Of a stretch of DNA of 8,859 nt, positions 1-5,171 are shown in pieces. A program made the translations under genes and the position numbers. The notes beneath the pieces are model-generated. The model did no database searches. It saw nothing but the letters and a program-made list of their open reading frames with translations, and had not been told where the DNA came from. Source of the DNA: an uncultured Bacilli bacterium (lineage in GTDB: Bacteria; Bacillota_I; Bacilli_A; RF39; UBA660); NCBI GenBank assembly GCA_947627145.1, contig CANQUW010000039.1, forward strand, positions 1-8,859. The letters run 5' to 3'. The number at the start of each line of letters is the position of its first letter. Within the stretch, counting starts at the first letter, position 1.

Positions 1-224
1 GGTGGAGTTTTAATTACGAAATCAAAACTTCTATCTTCATATACAGAAATTTCAACTGGTAAAATATCTCCCATTTTATCACGAGTTGCATCATTATATT
101 TTGTACAAAAATCTTGTAAGTTAATACCTGCTGGTCCAAGAACTGTTCCAACTGGTGGAGCTGGTGTTGCTTTTCCTGCTGGTATTTGTAACTTAATCTT
201 ATTTACTACTTCTTTTGCTGCCAC
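1..224 (-). CDS. rplK: 50S ribosomal protein L11, N-terminal part (cut by window edge)
   Basis: L11 is a component of the GTPase-associated centre of the large ribosomal subunit, where it binds 23S rRNA together with the L10-L12 stalk. The visible 74 codons begin (V/M)[18 protein letters not shown] and continue with the proline-rich [14 protein letters not shown] segment, the classic L11 N-terminal domain signature that thiopeptide antibiotics contact. The protein runs off the window at about residue 74 of the usual ~140. The start is GTG at 224, because a near-perfect Shine-Dalgarno AGGAGGTG at 231-238 sits 6 nt upstream and no ATG fits. The gene follows nusG in the usual order, but a separate promoter (339-367) and a structured leader (256-306) lie between them. 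That points to independent control, probably by ribosomal protein L1. Identity is very secure. Confidence 0.97.
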   Translation of the reverse strand, partial: MAAKEVVNKIKLQIPAGKATPAPPVGTVLGPAGINLQDFCTKYNDATRDKMGDILPVEISVYEDRSFDFVIKTP

Positions 225-255
225 GAAAAACACCTCCTAATTTTTAGTTTTCGCG

Positions 256-306
256 AGTGGTCATAATAGCTTGATCTCCGCCTTAATGCAAACCATGCCT
301 CCCACT
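256..306 (-). promoter_or_regulatory. Structured rplK leader, probable L1-binding autoregulatory element
   Basis: On the minus-strand transcript an outer stem AGUGG (306-302) pairs with CCACU (260-256). An inner 8-bp stem AUGGUUUG (296-289) pairs with CAAGCUAU (273-266), including two G-U pairs. The stems are separated by an internal loop GAGGC / UAUGA, and a 15-nt loop caps the inner stem. Two helices around a purine-rich internal loop is the architecture of the L1 site on 23S rRNA and of its mimic ahead of rplK-rplA. From memory, many Firmicutes carry a GUGGGAG...ACCAC leader at this place. The pairing is seen directly by hand; L1 as ligand is inferred from position and form. The element lies 18 nt upstream of the rplK Shine-Dalgarno, so bound protein could block translation. 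Confidence 0.6.
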
Positions 307-310
307 AAAT

Positions 311-330
311 CTATATGTAATTTCATATAG
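311..330 (-). other. 5' hairpin in the rplK leader
   Basis: CTATATG (330-324) and CATATAG (317-311) are perfect inverted copies around the 6-nt loop AAATTA. With initiation near 333 the stem would sit almost at the 5' end of the rplK mRNA, where it may shield the transcript from 5'-dependent decay. No T-tract follows, so it is not a convincing terminator for nusG. The helix is all A-T except its two end pairs and therefore weak. Confidence 0.4.
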
Positions 331-338
331 GCCAATTT

Positions 339-367
339 ATAATAACATAAAACTTGTACTTTTGCAA
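339..367 (-). promoter_or_regulatory. Sigma-A type promoter for rplK
   Basis: On the minus strand the -35 box TTGCAA (367-362) is followed by a 17-nt spacer and the -10 box TATTAT (344-339). Initiation is expected near G333. The -35 box begins 4 nt beyond the nusG stop codon, so rplK can be transcribed independently of secE-nusG. Box similarity to consensus and ideal spacing are the only evidence. Confidence 0.6.
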
Positions 368-370
368 GAT

Positions 371-904
371 TTATGCTTTATCAATTTCATTTAAATTAAC
401 TTCAACTGATGTTTCTTGTCCAAATAAATCAACAAGTAAGTTAATTTTTTGATTTTCCATATCGATACTATCAATCTTTCCATACATTCCTTGGAATGGT
501 CCACCAATAATTTTAACTTTTGTTCCAACTTCAAGATTTTCATCAATTTCCATTCTACTAATTCCCATATTAGCAAGTACTCTATCTACTTCTTCTGGTT
601 GTAATGGTGTTGGTTTTGCTCCTTTTCCACTTGAACCGATGAATCCTGTTACTCCTGGTGTATTTCTTACTACATACCAAGCTTCATCTGTCATTACCAT
701 TTCTACTAATATATATCCTGGAAATAATTTTTTGATTTTTTCTTTTTTTACTCCATCTTTTACTTCTATTTCTTTTTGTTCTGGTACTATTACTCTAAAA
801 ATATAGTCTTCCATATTCATAGATTCAGCACGCATTTCTAATTTTTCTTTAACTTTATTTTCGTGTCCTGAATAAGTATTTACTACATACCATTGTTTAT
901 CCAT
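371..904 (-). CDS. nusG: Transcription termination/antitermination factor NusG
   Basis: NusG binds the clamp of RNA polymerase, modulates pausing, and can link transcription to translation or Rho. The 177-residue product has the NGN domain first (MDKQWYVVNTYSGHE... FPGYILVEM ... NTPGVTGFIG, residues 1-110). A KOW domain follows at residues 125-155 (VGTKVKIIGGPFQGMYGKI). Length and order match ordinary bacterial NusG. I chose ATG 904. An in-frame GTG at 913 would add three residues, but it lies inside the Shine-Dalgarno AGAGGTG, which serves ATG 904 at 6-nt spacing. The gene is 24 nt downstream of secE with no terminator, so the two are surely co-transcribed. Essential or near-essential in most bacteria; identity secure. 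Confidence 0.97.
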   Translation of the reverse strand: MDKQWYVVNTYSGHENKVKEKLEMRAESMNMEDYIFRVIVPEQKEIEVKDGVKKEKIKKLFPGYILVEMVMTDEAWYVVRNTPGVTGFIGSSGKGAKPTPLQPEEVDRVLANMGISRMEIDENLEVGTKVKIIGGPFQGMYGKIDSIDMENQKINLLVDLFGQETSVEVNLNEIDKA

Positions 905-928
905 CTTTTTCACCTCTTTACTATTCTA

Positions 929-1180
929 TTATTTAACTAATGATTTTAAAAATGCAAATATTATATCTATTGCATAAAAGAATATTCCACAAAATAAAAC
1001 AAAAAGTATTGTAGCTATTGAATATTTAATCATATCTTTTTTACTTGGCCAGTGAACTTTTTGTGTTTCACTTTTTACACCATGACAAAATATTCTAAAA
1101 CTTGTCCATAAACTTTTATTTTCAGTTTTTTTTGCTTTTCCTTTATTATTCTTTTTCATTTTCTTTTCGTTTTTTCCCAT
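929..1180 (-). CDS. secE: Preprotein translocase subunit SecE
   Basis: SecE is the small clamp-like subunit of the SecYEG protein-conducting channel in the cytoplasmic membrane. The 83-residue protein starts with a very Lys/Asn-rich cytoplasmic tail (residues 1-22). The SecE signature VKSETQKVHWPSKKDM (35-50) follows, then one membrane helix (about 52-76). One helix is the usual Gram-positive form. The start ATG 1180 has AGGTG 7 nt upstream; an internal Met8 is possible but has no better ribosome site. The gene precedes nusG as in most bacteria. rpmG (L33), which often lies directly upstream, is absent, and the kinase-like gene at 1278-1907 is there instead. A strong promoter at 1237-1265 drives it. 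Confidence 0.95.
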   Translation of the reverse strand: MGKNEKKMKKNNKGKAKKTENKSLWTSFRIFCHGVKSETQKVHWPSKKDMIKYSIATILFVLFCGIFFYAIDIIFAFLKSLVK

Positions 1181-1207
1181 AATATTTCACCTGATCTTTT
1201 CTTTCAA

Positions 1208-1229
1208 AATAAAAACACCTTGACGTGTT
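1208..1229 (-). terminator. Small hairpin with T-rich tail between the secE promoter and secE
   Basis: AACAC (1229-1225) pairs with GTGTT (1218-1214) around the loop GTCAAG, followed by TTTATTTT on the minus strand. It could be a weak intrinsic terminator for transcripts arriving from the gene at 1278-1907. It begins at about the predicted start point of the secE promoter, so for secE mRNA it would be a 5'-terminal hairpin. A five-pair stem is marginal for termination, and a function is only inferred. Confidence 0.35.
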
Positions 1230-1236
1230 CATCATT

Positions 1237-1265
1237 AAAATACCATAAACTTATCAAAATGTCAA
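1237..1265 (-). promoter_or_regulatory. Strong sigma-A type promoter for secE-nusG
   Basis: The minus strand carries a perfect -35 box TTGACA (1265-1260), a 17-nt spacer and the -10 box TATTTT (1242-1237). Initiation is expected near 1230, giving a leader of about 50 nt before secE. This is the best -35 box in the window and fits the high demand for SecE and NusG. Confidence 0.7.
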
Positions 1266-1277
1266 TTTATTTTTATA

Positions 1278-1907
1278 TTAATTTAATACGATCATCCAAT
1301 AAAGTAATGCTAGAATTAGAAATAAGTATATCATTACAAATGGAAATACAAATAAAGTTACAAAGCCATTTGGTTTAAATTTATCATTTGGTACAAGAGA
1401 ATGTCCATTTGATTTAACTAAACTTTTATTTTCTATTCCTTTGCTTTTATTATTATTTTGATTATTACTTTCATTATCATTTACTTCTTCATTTTTTGAA
1501 GAAGTATTTATAATTGAATAAAATTTTCTAAATTTAGGTAAATTCTTTTTATTATGAGAATAGAAATCTATTACATCATCCATATTTAATTTTGAGTTTT
1601 CTTTCAATTTATCTTTTATTTCTTTATCTTCTGTTTTTTGTAAATATGCACTCATCAATAAAATAAGATATTTATAGCCATCATTTTCTTGCTCTGGCTC
1701 TGGATGTTCTTTAAAACCAATCGTATGATTAAATCCTAATTTTTCATCGTCTCCAATATAAATATTATCTGTTGTGAAATCTCCTATTATAAAGTTCTTA
1801 TTATGATAATTCTTCATTTGTTTTGCTATTTCAGTAAATAATTTTTCTATATCCTCTGGGGTTTTATAATTTTCAAAATTTATACTTACTTTTTTTGAAT
1901 CATTCAT
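1278..1907 (-). CDS. Tail-anchored membrane protein with a kinase C-lobe-like segment, function unknown
   Basis: I do not recognise this 209-residue protein as a named family. Residues 38-51 (NFIIGDFTTDNIYI) resemble a protein-kinase catalytic loop, with Asp43 and Asn48 spaced as in HxDxxxxN, but the usual His and Lys are replaced. Residues 70-90 (PEQENDGYKYLILLMSAYL) recall the kinase PE...D-x-Y-x-x-G helix region. There is no N-lobe: no glycine-rich loop and no AxK lysine. Residues 135-160 are Asn/Ser/Lys-rich and probably disordered. Residues 182-207 form one strongly hydrophobic helix ending only two or three residues before the C-terminus, so the bulk should face the cytoplasm. There is no signal peptide. 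ATG 1907 follows AGGTG at 5 nt. The gene sits between the sigH-like gene and secE with its own promoter (1929-1957). The kinase relationship is inferred from motifs only and may be a degenerate pseudokinase or chance. Confidence 0.8.
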   Translation of the reverse strand: MNDSKKVSINFENYKTPEDIEKLFTEIAKQMKNYHNKNFIIGDFTTDNIYIGDDEKLGFNHTIGFKEHPEPEQENDGYKYLILLMSAYLQKTEDKEIKDKLKENSKLNMDDVIDFYSHNKKNLPKFRKFYSIINTSSKNEEVNDNESNNQNNNKSKGIENKSLVKSNGHSLVPNDKFKPNGFVTLFVFPFVMIYLFLILALLYWMIVLN

Positions 1908-1928
1908 ACTATCACCTATCTTATATAT

Positions 1929-1957
1929 ATAATATAATAAATAAGGTGTTTTTTCAA
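1929..1957 (-). promoter_or_regulatory. Promoter for the tail-anchored kinase-like gene
   Basis: On the minus strand TTGAAA (1957-1952) and TATTAT (1934-1929) are separated by 17 nt. Initiation near 1922 would give a leader of about 15 nt with the Shine-Dalgarno AGGTG. The -35 box begins 4 nt after the stop codon of the sigma-factor gene. No terminator is visible between the two genes, so read-through from upstream is also likely. Confidence 0.55.
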
Positions 1958-1960
1958 TTA

Positions 1961-2583
1961 TTAATTTATATAAATTTCATCCAAAGATCTTTTTTTCATT
2001 TCAATTCTTATATTTTTTAAATATCTTCCTACTTTATCATAACTGATATCTAAGAGTTTAGCGATTTCTTTATATGAAAAACCATTACAACGAAGTTCAA
2101 ATACAGCACTACAGTCTCTATCTAAATCTAATCTTAATTCGTTTAGTTCTTTGTAATAATCATTATACATTGTTAAATTTAGGGGATCTATCTCTTTTTC
2201 AGATGTTATTATATTTTTATATGGTTGCATAGTTGTTGGTTCACATACTTCGTATGAAAAAGATTTATTTAATACTTCATAACTTTTATTAGTAGTCTTT
2301 CTACAAAATGTTTGAATATTTCTTTTAATACAGGCAGTTACATAAGTACAGAATTTGATATTTTTATCTATTTTGTATTTTTCTATAGCTTTAAATATAG
2401 CATAGGTACCTTCTTGTATTAAATCTTCTAGTTCTATTCCATGATATTTATTTGTATTATAATATTTTTTAGCAAAATCTATTATTATTGGTTGATATTT
2501 TTTAATAATAATTCTCTTGCTTCTTCATTATTTTCATATATCAAATCTAATAATTCATAGTCATTTAGTTCTTTATAATGCAT
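1961..2583 (-). pseudogene. sigH: SigH-like RNA polymerase sigma factor interrupted by a frameshift
   Basis: Frame 0 begins at ATG 2583, just after the rlmB stop, with AGGAG at a short 3-nt spacing. It encodes MHYKELNDYELLDLIYENNE and reaches TAA TAA TAG (2487-2479) after 32 codons. A 1-nt backward shift at the A6 run (2503-2498) joins it to an open frame running without stops to TAA 1961. The restored product is 207 residues, against about 218 for B. subtilis SigH. Region 2 lies at residues 24-100 (2.2: LEDLIQEGTYAIFKAIEKYK; 2.4: TYVTACIKRNIQTF). Region 4 has a helix-turn-helix at 165-195 (GFSYKEIAKLLDISYDKVGR). Position between rlmB and secE also matches sigH. Only codons 2230-1961 (region 4) form a free-standing ORF with an ATG. 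Sequencing error, real decay, polymerase slippage and programmed frameshifting all remain possible. Both halves are well preserved, which argues against an old pseudogene. In SigH lineages the protein directs transition-state, competence or early sporulation genes; the role here is inferred. Confidence 0.8.
2497..2503 (-). other. A AAA AAT heptamer at the sigma-factor frameshift
   Basis: Reading in frame 0, codons 28-29 are AAA AAT preceded by A, giving the heptamer A AAA AAT. This has the X XXY YYZ form needed for tandem -1 slippage. After slipping, translation continues TAT CAA CCA (Tyr-Gln-Pro), exactly where region 2 needs it. A purine-rich stretch AAGAAGCAAGAGAA lies about 8 nt upstream. 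I see no strong downstream stem or pseudoknot. A run of seven A would also repair the frame, so a one-base indel is the main alternative. Confidence 0.5.
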
Positions 2584-2589
2584 ATTCTC

Positions 2590-3291
2590 CTACTTTCTAT
2601 TTCGAACTACTTCATAAATCATTATACCTGCCGCAACTGATGCATTTAGACTATTAGTTGTTCCATACATTGGAATTTTCGCTAGAAAATCACATTTCTT
2701 TTTTACAAGTGGACTCATACCTTTTCCTTCATTTCCTATTATTAAAACCGTCTTACCTTCATAGTTTATATTTTTATAATCAATAGCATTATCCATATCT
2801 GTTCCAATAATCCAGAAATTATTTTGTTTTAATTTGTCAATTGAACTTGCGATATTTGAAACTCTAATGATTTTCATTTTAAAGACTGTTCCAACACTAG
2901 TTTTTATAACGGTTGAATTGACTTCTACTTGTCTATCTTTTGGAATTATTATTGCATCTATTCCTGCTGCTTCACAAGTTCTTATAATAGCACCAAAATT
3001 ATGTGGATCCTCTATATGATCAAGCATAACAATATTTTTGATTTCTTCATCTTCTAGAACTTTATTAAAATCAAAATATCTGTAGTCCTCAATGTCTAAT
3101 ATTATACCTTGATGTAGACCATCAATCAAGTCATCCATACCTTTTTTTGAAAGAATTTTTTGGTTTATATTAGATTTTATGATAAGAGACAATATTTTTT
3201 GGTCATTAAATTGTTCTTGTAAGTAGATTTTTTTTATTTTTATATTATTTTGTAATATTTCTATTGCTACATTTTTTCCATATACTAACAT
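2590..3291 (-). CDS. rlmB: 23S rRNA 2'-O-ribose methyltransferase, RlmB/TrmH (SpoU) family
   Basis: SPOUT-class enzyme that transfers a methyl group from S-adenosylmethionine to a ribose 2'-OH of a guanosine in 23S rRNA. The 233 residues contain an N-terminal substrate-binding domain (about 1-75, starting LVYGKNVAIEIL). The knotted catalytic domain has all three SpoU motifs: motif 1 DHIEDPHNFGAIIRTCEAAG (91-110, Arg104), motif 2 IIGNEGKGM (184-192, Glu188) and motif 3 IPMYGTTNSLNASVAAG (206-222, Asn216). ATG 3291 is served by AGGAGG 6 nt upstream, and both lie inside the end of mrnC, so translation is probably coupled. The stop TAG (2592-2590) overlaps the Shine-Dalgarno of the following sigma gene. 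yacP, which lies between rlmB and sigH in B. subtilis, is missing. The exact target nucleotide cannot be told from sequence. Confidence 0.93.
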   Translation of the reverse strand: MLVYGKNVAIEILQNNIKIKKIYLQEQFNDQKILSLIIKSNINQKILSKKGMDDLIDGLHQGIILDIEDYRYFDFNKVLEDEEIKNIVMLDHIEDPHNFGAIIRTCEAAGIDAIIIPKDRQVEVNSTVIKTSVGTVFKMKIIRVSNIASSIDKLKQNNFWIIGTDMDNAIDYKNINYEGKTVLIIGNEGKGMSPLVKKKCDFLAKIPMYGTTNSLNASVAAGIMIYEVVRNRK

Positions 3292-3668
3292 TTGTTACCT
3301 CCTGTTATTAGACTCATTATTTCTTCTATTCTTTTAGTTTTTCCTTCTAATTCTAAATATCCTATTAAAGATTCTAGACCTGTTGCATATTTGTAGGTAA
3401 TAATATCACAATTTTTTGGATGAGATTTTGTTTTATAGTTTCTTGCACGTTTTATAATAGTTAGTTCTTCTTCACTAAAAAAATTTTTATCCACAAGTTC
3501 TGTTAAAAACTTGGCTTGACTTTTGGCACTTACATATTTAACTGCTTCCTTTTGAAGAGAATTAACATTAGCGATATTTTTACTTATTAAATATTTTCTA
3601 ATATAGTTTTCGTATACTGTATCTCCTAAATATGCTAGAACTAAAACGTTTATTTCTTTTGTTTCCAT
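3285..3668 (-). CDS. mrnC: Ribonuclease Mini-III (23S rRNA maturation)
   Basis: Mini-III is an RNase III-like nuclease lacking the double-stranded-RNA-binding domain; it trims the ends of 23S rRNA precursors as a dimer. The 127-residue product has the RNase III signature VLVLAYLGDTVYENYIR near the start, with the likely catalytic Asp16. A second acidic site is in YATGLESLIGYL (Glu99). Length fits the family (about 130-140). I chose ATG 3668 (METKEIN): it has AAGGAAGTGA, a one-mismatch match to the full Shine-Dalgarno, at good spacing. An in-frame ATG at 3698 would add ten residues but has no ribosome site. The gene follows cysS, as in B. subtilis, and its last seven bases overlap rlmB. Confidence 0.93.
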   Translation of the reverse strand: METKEINVLVLAYLGDTVYENYIRKYLISKNIANVNSLQKEAVKYVSAKSQAKFLTELVDKNFFSEEELTIIKRARNYKTKSHPKNCDIITYKYATGLESLIGYLELEGKTKRIEEIMSLITGGNKC

Positions 3669-3686
3669 ATAATCACTTCCTTCTAC

Positions 3687-3692
3687 ATTATA
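3687..3692 (-). promoter_or_regulatory. Consensus -10 box upstream of mrnC, possible internal promoter
   Basis: TATAAT on the minus strand lies 18 nt upstream of the chosen mrnC start, in the 47-nt gap after cysS. At 17-nt spacing the only -35 candidate is TTTCTT, a poor match, so activity is doubtful. If used, the transcript would start near 3680 and exclude the upstream ATG 3698. Confidence 0.25.
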
Positions 3693-3715
3693 CCTCATAA
3701 CACAAAAAGAAGAAA

Positions 3716-5113
3716 CTATATAATTTCAAATGTAGTTCCTTCTCTTGTATCAAGTAACTTTATATTTTCTTTTAATAATTCATCTCTAATAGAATCCGCA
3801 AGATGATAATCTTTATTTTTCTTAGCTTCCGCTCTTTCTTTTATTTTTCTATTTATATATTCTAATTTTTCTTCATCTATTTGTTCTTCTTTTTCATCTA
3901 GTAAACTTAATGATAAAACAGTATCAAAACTTTTTATTATTTCTTTTTTAGTAGAATCATTTAATTCTTTATCGTTTAATACTTCATAAAGTGTTGTAAG
4001 CATCATAGAAGTATTTAAGTCATCTTCTATAGACTTAGTAAATTTATCTTTATATTCATTAAACTTATCTTCATTTATATTTCCATCATCTGTTAGAGTT
4101 GATACTTTCTTTAGAAGTTTTTGATAAGCATTTTTAGCAATATCTAAAGATTCATAAGTAAATACTAATGGTTTTCTATAATGACTTCCTAGACAAAAGT
4201 AACGATATATTAAAGGATCATAACCTTCTTCTTTTAATCTACTAAGTGTTAATATTCCACCTTTTGATTTGCTCATTTTACCTAGTTTATCATTTAAAAA
4301 TTCTCCATGACACCAATAATTACACCATTTATGACCTAGATATGCTTCACTTTGAGCAATCTCGTTTGTATGATGTGGAAAAATATTATCTACAGCTCCA
4401 CAATGTATATCAAGTTTATCTCCTAAGTAAAGGCATGCTAGTCCTGAACACTCTATATGCCATCCTGGATAACCCACTCCCCAAGGAGAATCCCATTTCA
4501 TTGCTTGATTTTGAAATTTTGATAACGTAAACCAAAGCCCAAAGTCTCCTGGATTTTTTTTGTTTTCATCTTTTTCAACATCTTCTCTTACCGCAACCAT
4601 CATTTCTTCTGGATTTCTACCTGATAATTTATAGTAATCTTTTGCTTTTGTTACATCAAAATAAACATTACCATTAGAAACATAGGCATAACCATCTTGT
4701 AACATTTTTTCAATCATTTTTATATACATATCAATATGGTCACTTGCTTTTTCTACTGTTTCTGGTTTTTTAATATTTAGACTTTCCATATCTTTAAAGA
4801 ATGCTTTAGTGTAGAAGTCGGCAATTTCATAGACTGTTTTTCCTTCTCTTCTTGCGCCTTTTGCCATTTTATCTTCACCAGTATCAGCATCACTTGTTAA
4901 ATGTCCAACATCTGTTATATTCATTACTCTTTTTACATCATACCCAAGATACTCAAGTCCTTTTTGTAAAATATCTTCAAAAATATAAGTACGAAGATTT
5001 CCAATATGGGCATAATCATAAACAGTTGGTCCACACGTATACATCCTAACTTTATTTTTTTCTATAGGAATAAACTCTTCTACCTTTCTTGTTAAAGTAT
5101 TATAAATGTGCAT
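3716..5113 (-). CDS. cysS: Cysteine--tRNA ligase
   Basis: Class I aminoacyl-tRNA synthetase that charges tRNA-Cys with cysteine using ATP. The 465-residue length is typical (B. subtilis about 466). The ATP-binding HIGH-type motif is HIGN at 36-39, within YTCGPTVYDYAHIGNLRTY. The KMSKS loop is at 279-283 (GKMSKSKGG). The catalytic zinc ligands are intact with family spacing: Cys27, Cys222 (ECSGL), His247 and Glu251 (PHHTNEIAQSE). The C-terminal ~150 residues form the helical anticodon-binding part, with AEAKKNKDYHLADSIRDEL near 429-446. The start is ATG 5113 (MHIYNTLTRK), with AGAGG 7 nt upstream. An 18-residue upstream extension would run through the promoter and has no ribosome site. cysE and gltX, usual upstream neighbours in Bacillus, are absent. 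Confidence 0.97.
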   Translation of the reverse strand: MHIYNTLTRKVEEFIPIEKNKVRMYTCGPTVYDYAHIGNLRTYIFEDILQKGLEYLGYDVKRVMNITDVGHLTSDADTGEDKMAKGARREGKTVYEIADFYTKAFFKDMESLNIKKPETVEKASDHIDMYIKMIEKMLQDGYAYVSNGNVYFDVTKAKDYYKLSGRNPEEMMVAVREDVEKDENKKNPGDFGLWFTLSKFQNQAMKWDSPWGVGYPGWHIECSGLACLYLGDKLDIHCGAVDNIFPHHTNEIAQSEAYLGHKWCNYWCHGEFLNDKLGKMSKSKGGILTLSRLKEEGYDPLIYRYFCLGSHYRKPLVFTYESLDIAKNAYQKLLKKVSTLTDDGNINEDKFNEYKDKFTKSIEDDLNTSMMLTTLYEVLNDKELNDSTKKEIIKSFDTVLSLSLLDEKEEQIDEEKLEYINRKIKERAEAKKNKDYHLADSIRDELLKENIKLLDTREGTTFEII

Positions 5114-5138
5114 AATATCACCTCTATTTCTAAAAGCA

Positions 5139-5167
5139 ATTATAACACGATAAAGTTTATTTTCCAA
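5139..5167 (-). promoter_or_regulatory. Near-consensus promoter for cysS
   Basis: The minus strand has TTGGAA (5167-5162), a 17-nt spacer and a perfect TATAAT (5144-5139) preceded by TGT, an extended -10 element. Initiation near 5132 gives a leader of about 20 nt. The element fills the 58-nt gap after clpC. No T-box fits in so short a leader, so tRNA-Cys-sensing control is unlikely. The promoter probably also serves mrnC, rlmB and the sigma gene. Confidence 0.7.
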
Positions 5168-5171
5168 ATAT

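Noticed and set aside
311..330. CTATATG/CATATAG hairpin as a terminator after nusG
   Set aside because: No T-tract follows the stem, the helix is almost all A-T, and it lies downstream of the rplK promoter start point.
391..576. Second minus-strand open frame of 61 codons inside nusG
   Set aside because: It is an out-of-frame shadow of the NusG KOW region with no ribosome site or recognisable product.
905..913. GTG at 913 as start of nusG, giving 180 residues
   Set aside because: The GTG is part of the Shine-Dalgarno AGAGGTG that serves ATG 904 at 6-nt spacing, and NusG proteins normally begin close to the (D)KQWYVV segment.
4246..4530. Plus-strand open frame of 94 codons opposite cysS (and similar plus-strand frames opposite rlmB, clpC and the transporter)
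   Set aside because: They lie wholly opposite well-conserved genes, have low-complexity Leu/Tyr/Ser-rich translations and resemble no protein; they are shadows of the coding strand.
5114..5167. N-terminal extension of cysS by 18 residues
   Set aside because: It would run through the TTGGAA/TATAAT promoter, has no ribosome site, and other cysteinyl-tRNA synthetases begin at the equivalent of HIYNTLTRK.
5114..5171. T-box riboswitch ahead of cysS
   Set aside because: Only 58 nt separate clpC from cysS and the predicted leader is about 20 nt, far too short for a T-box.
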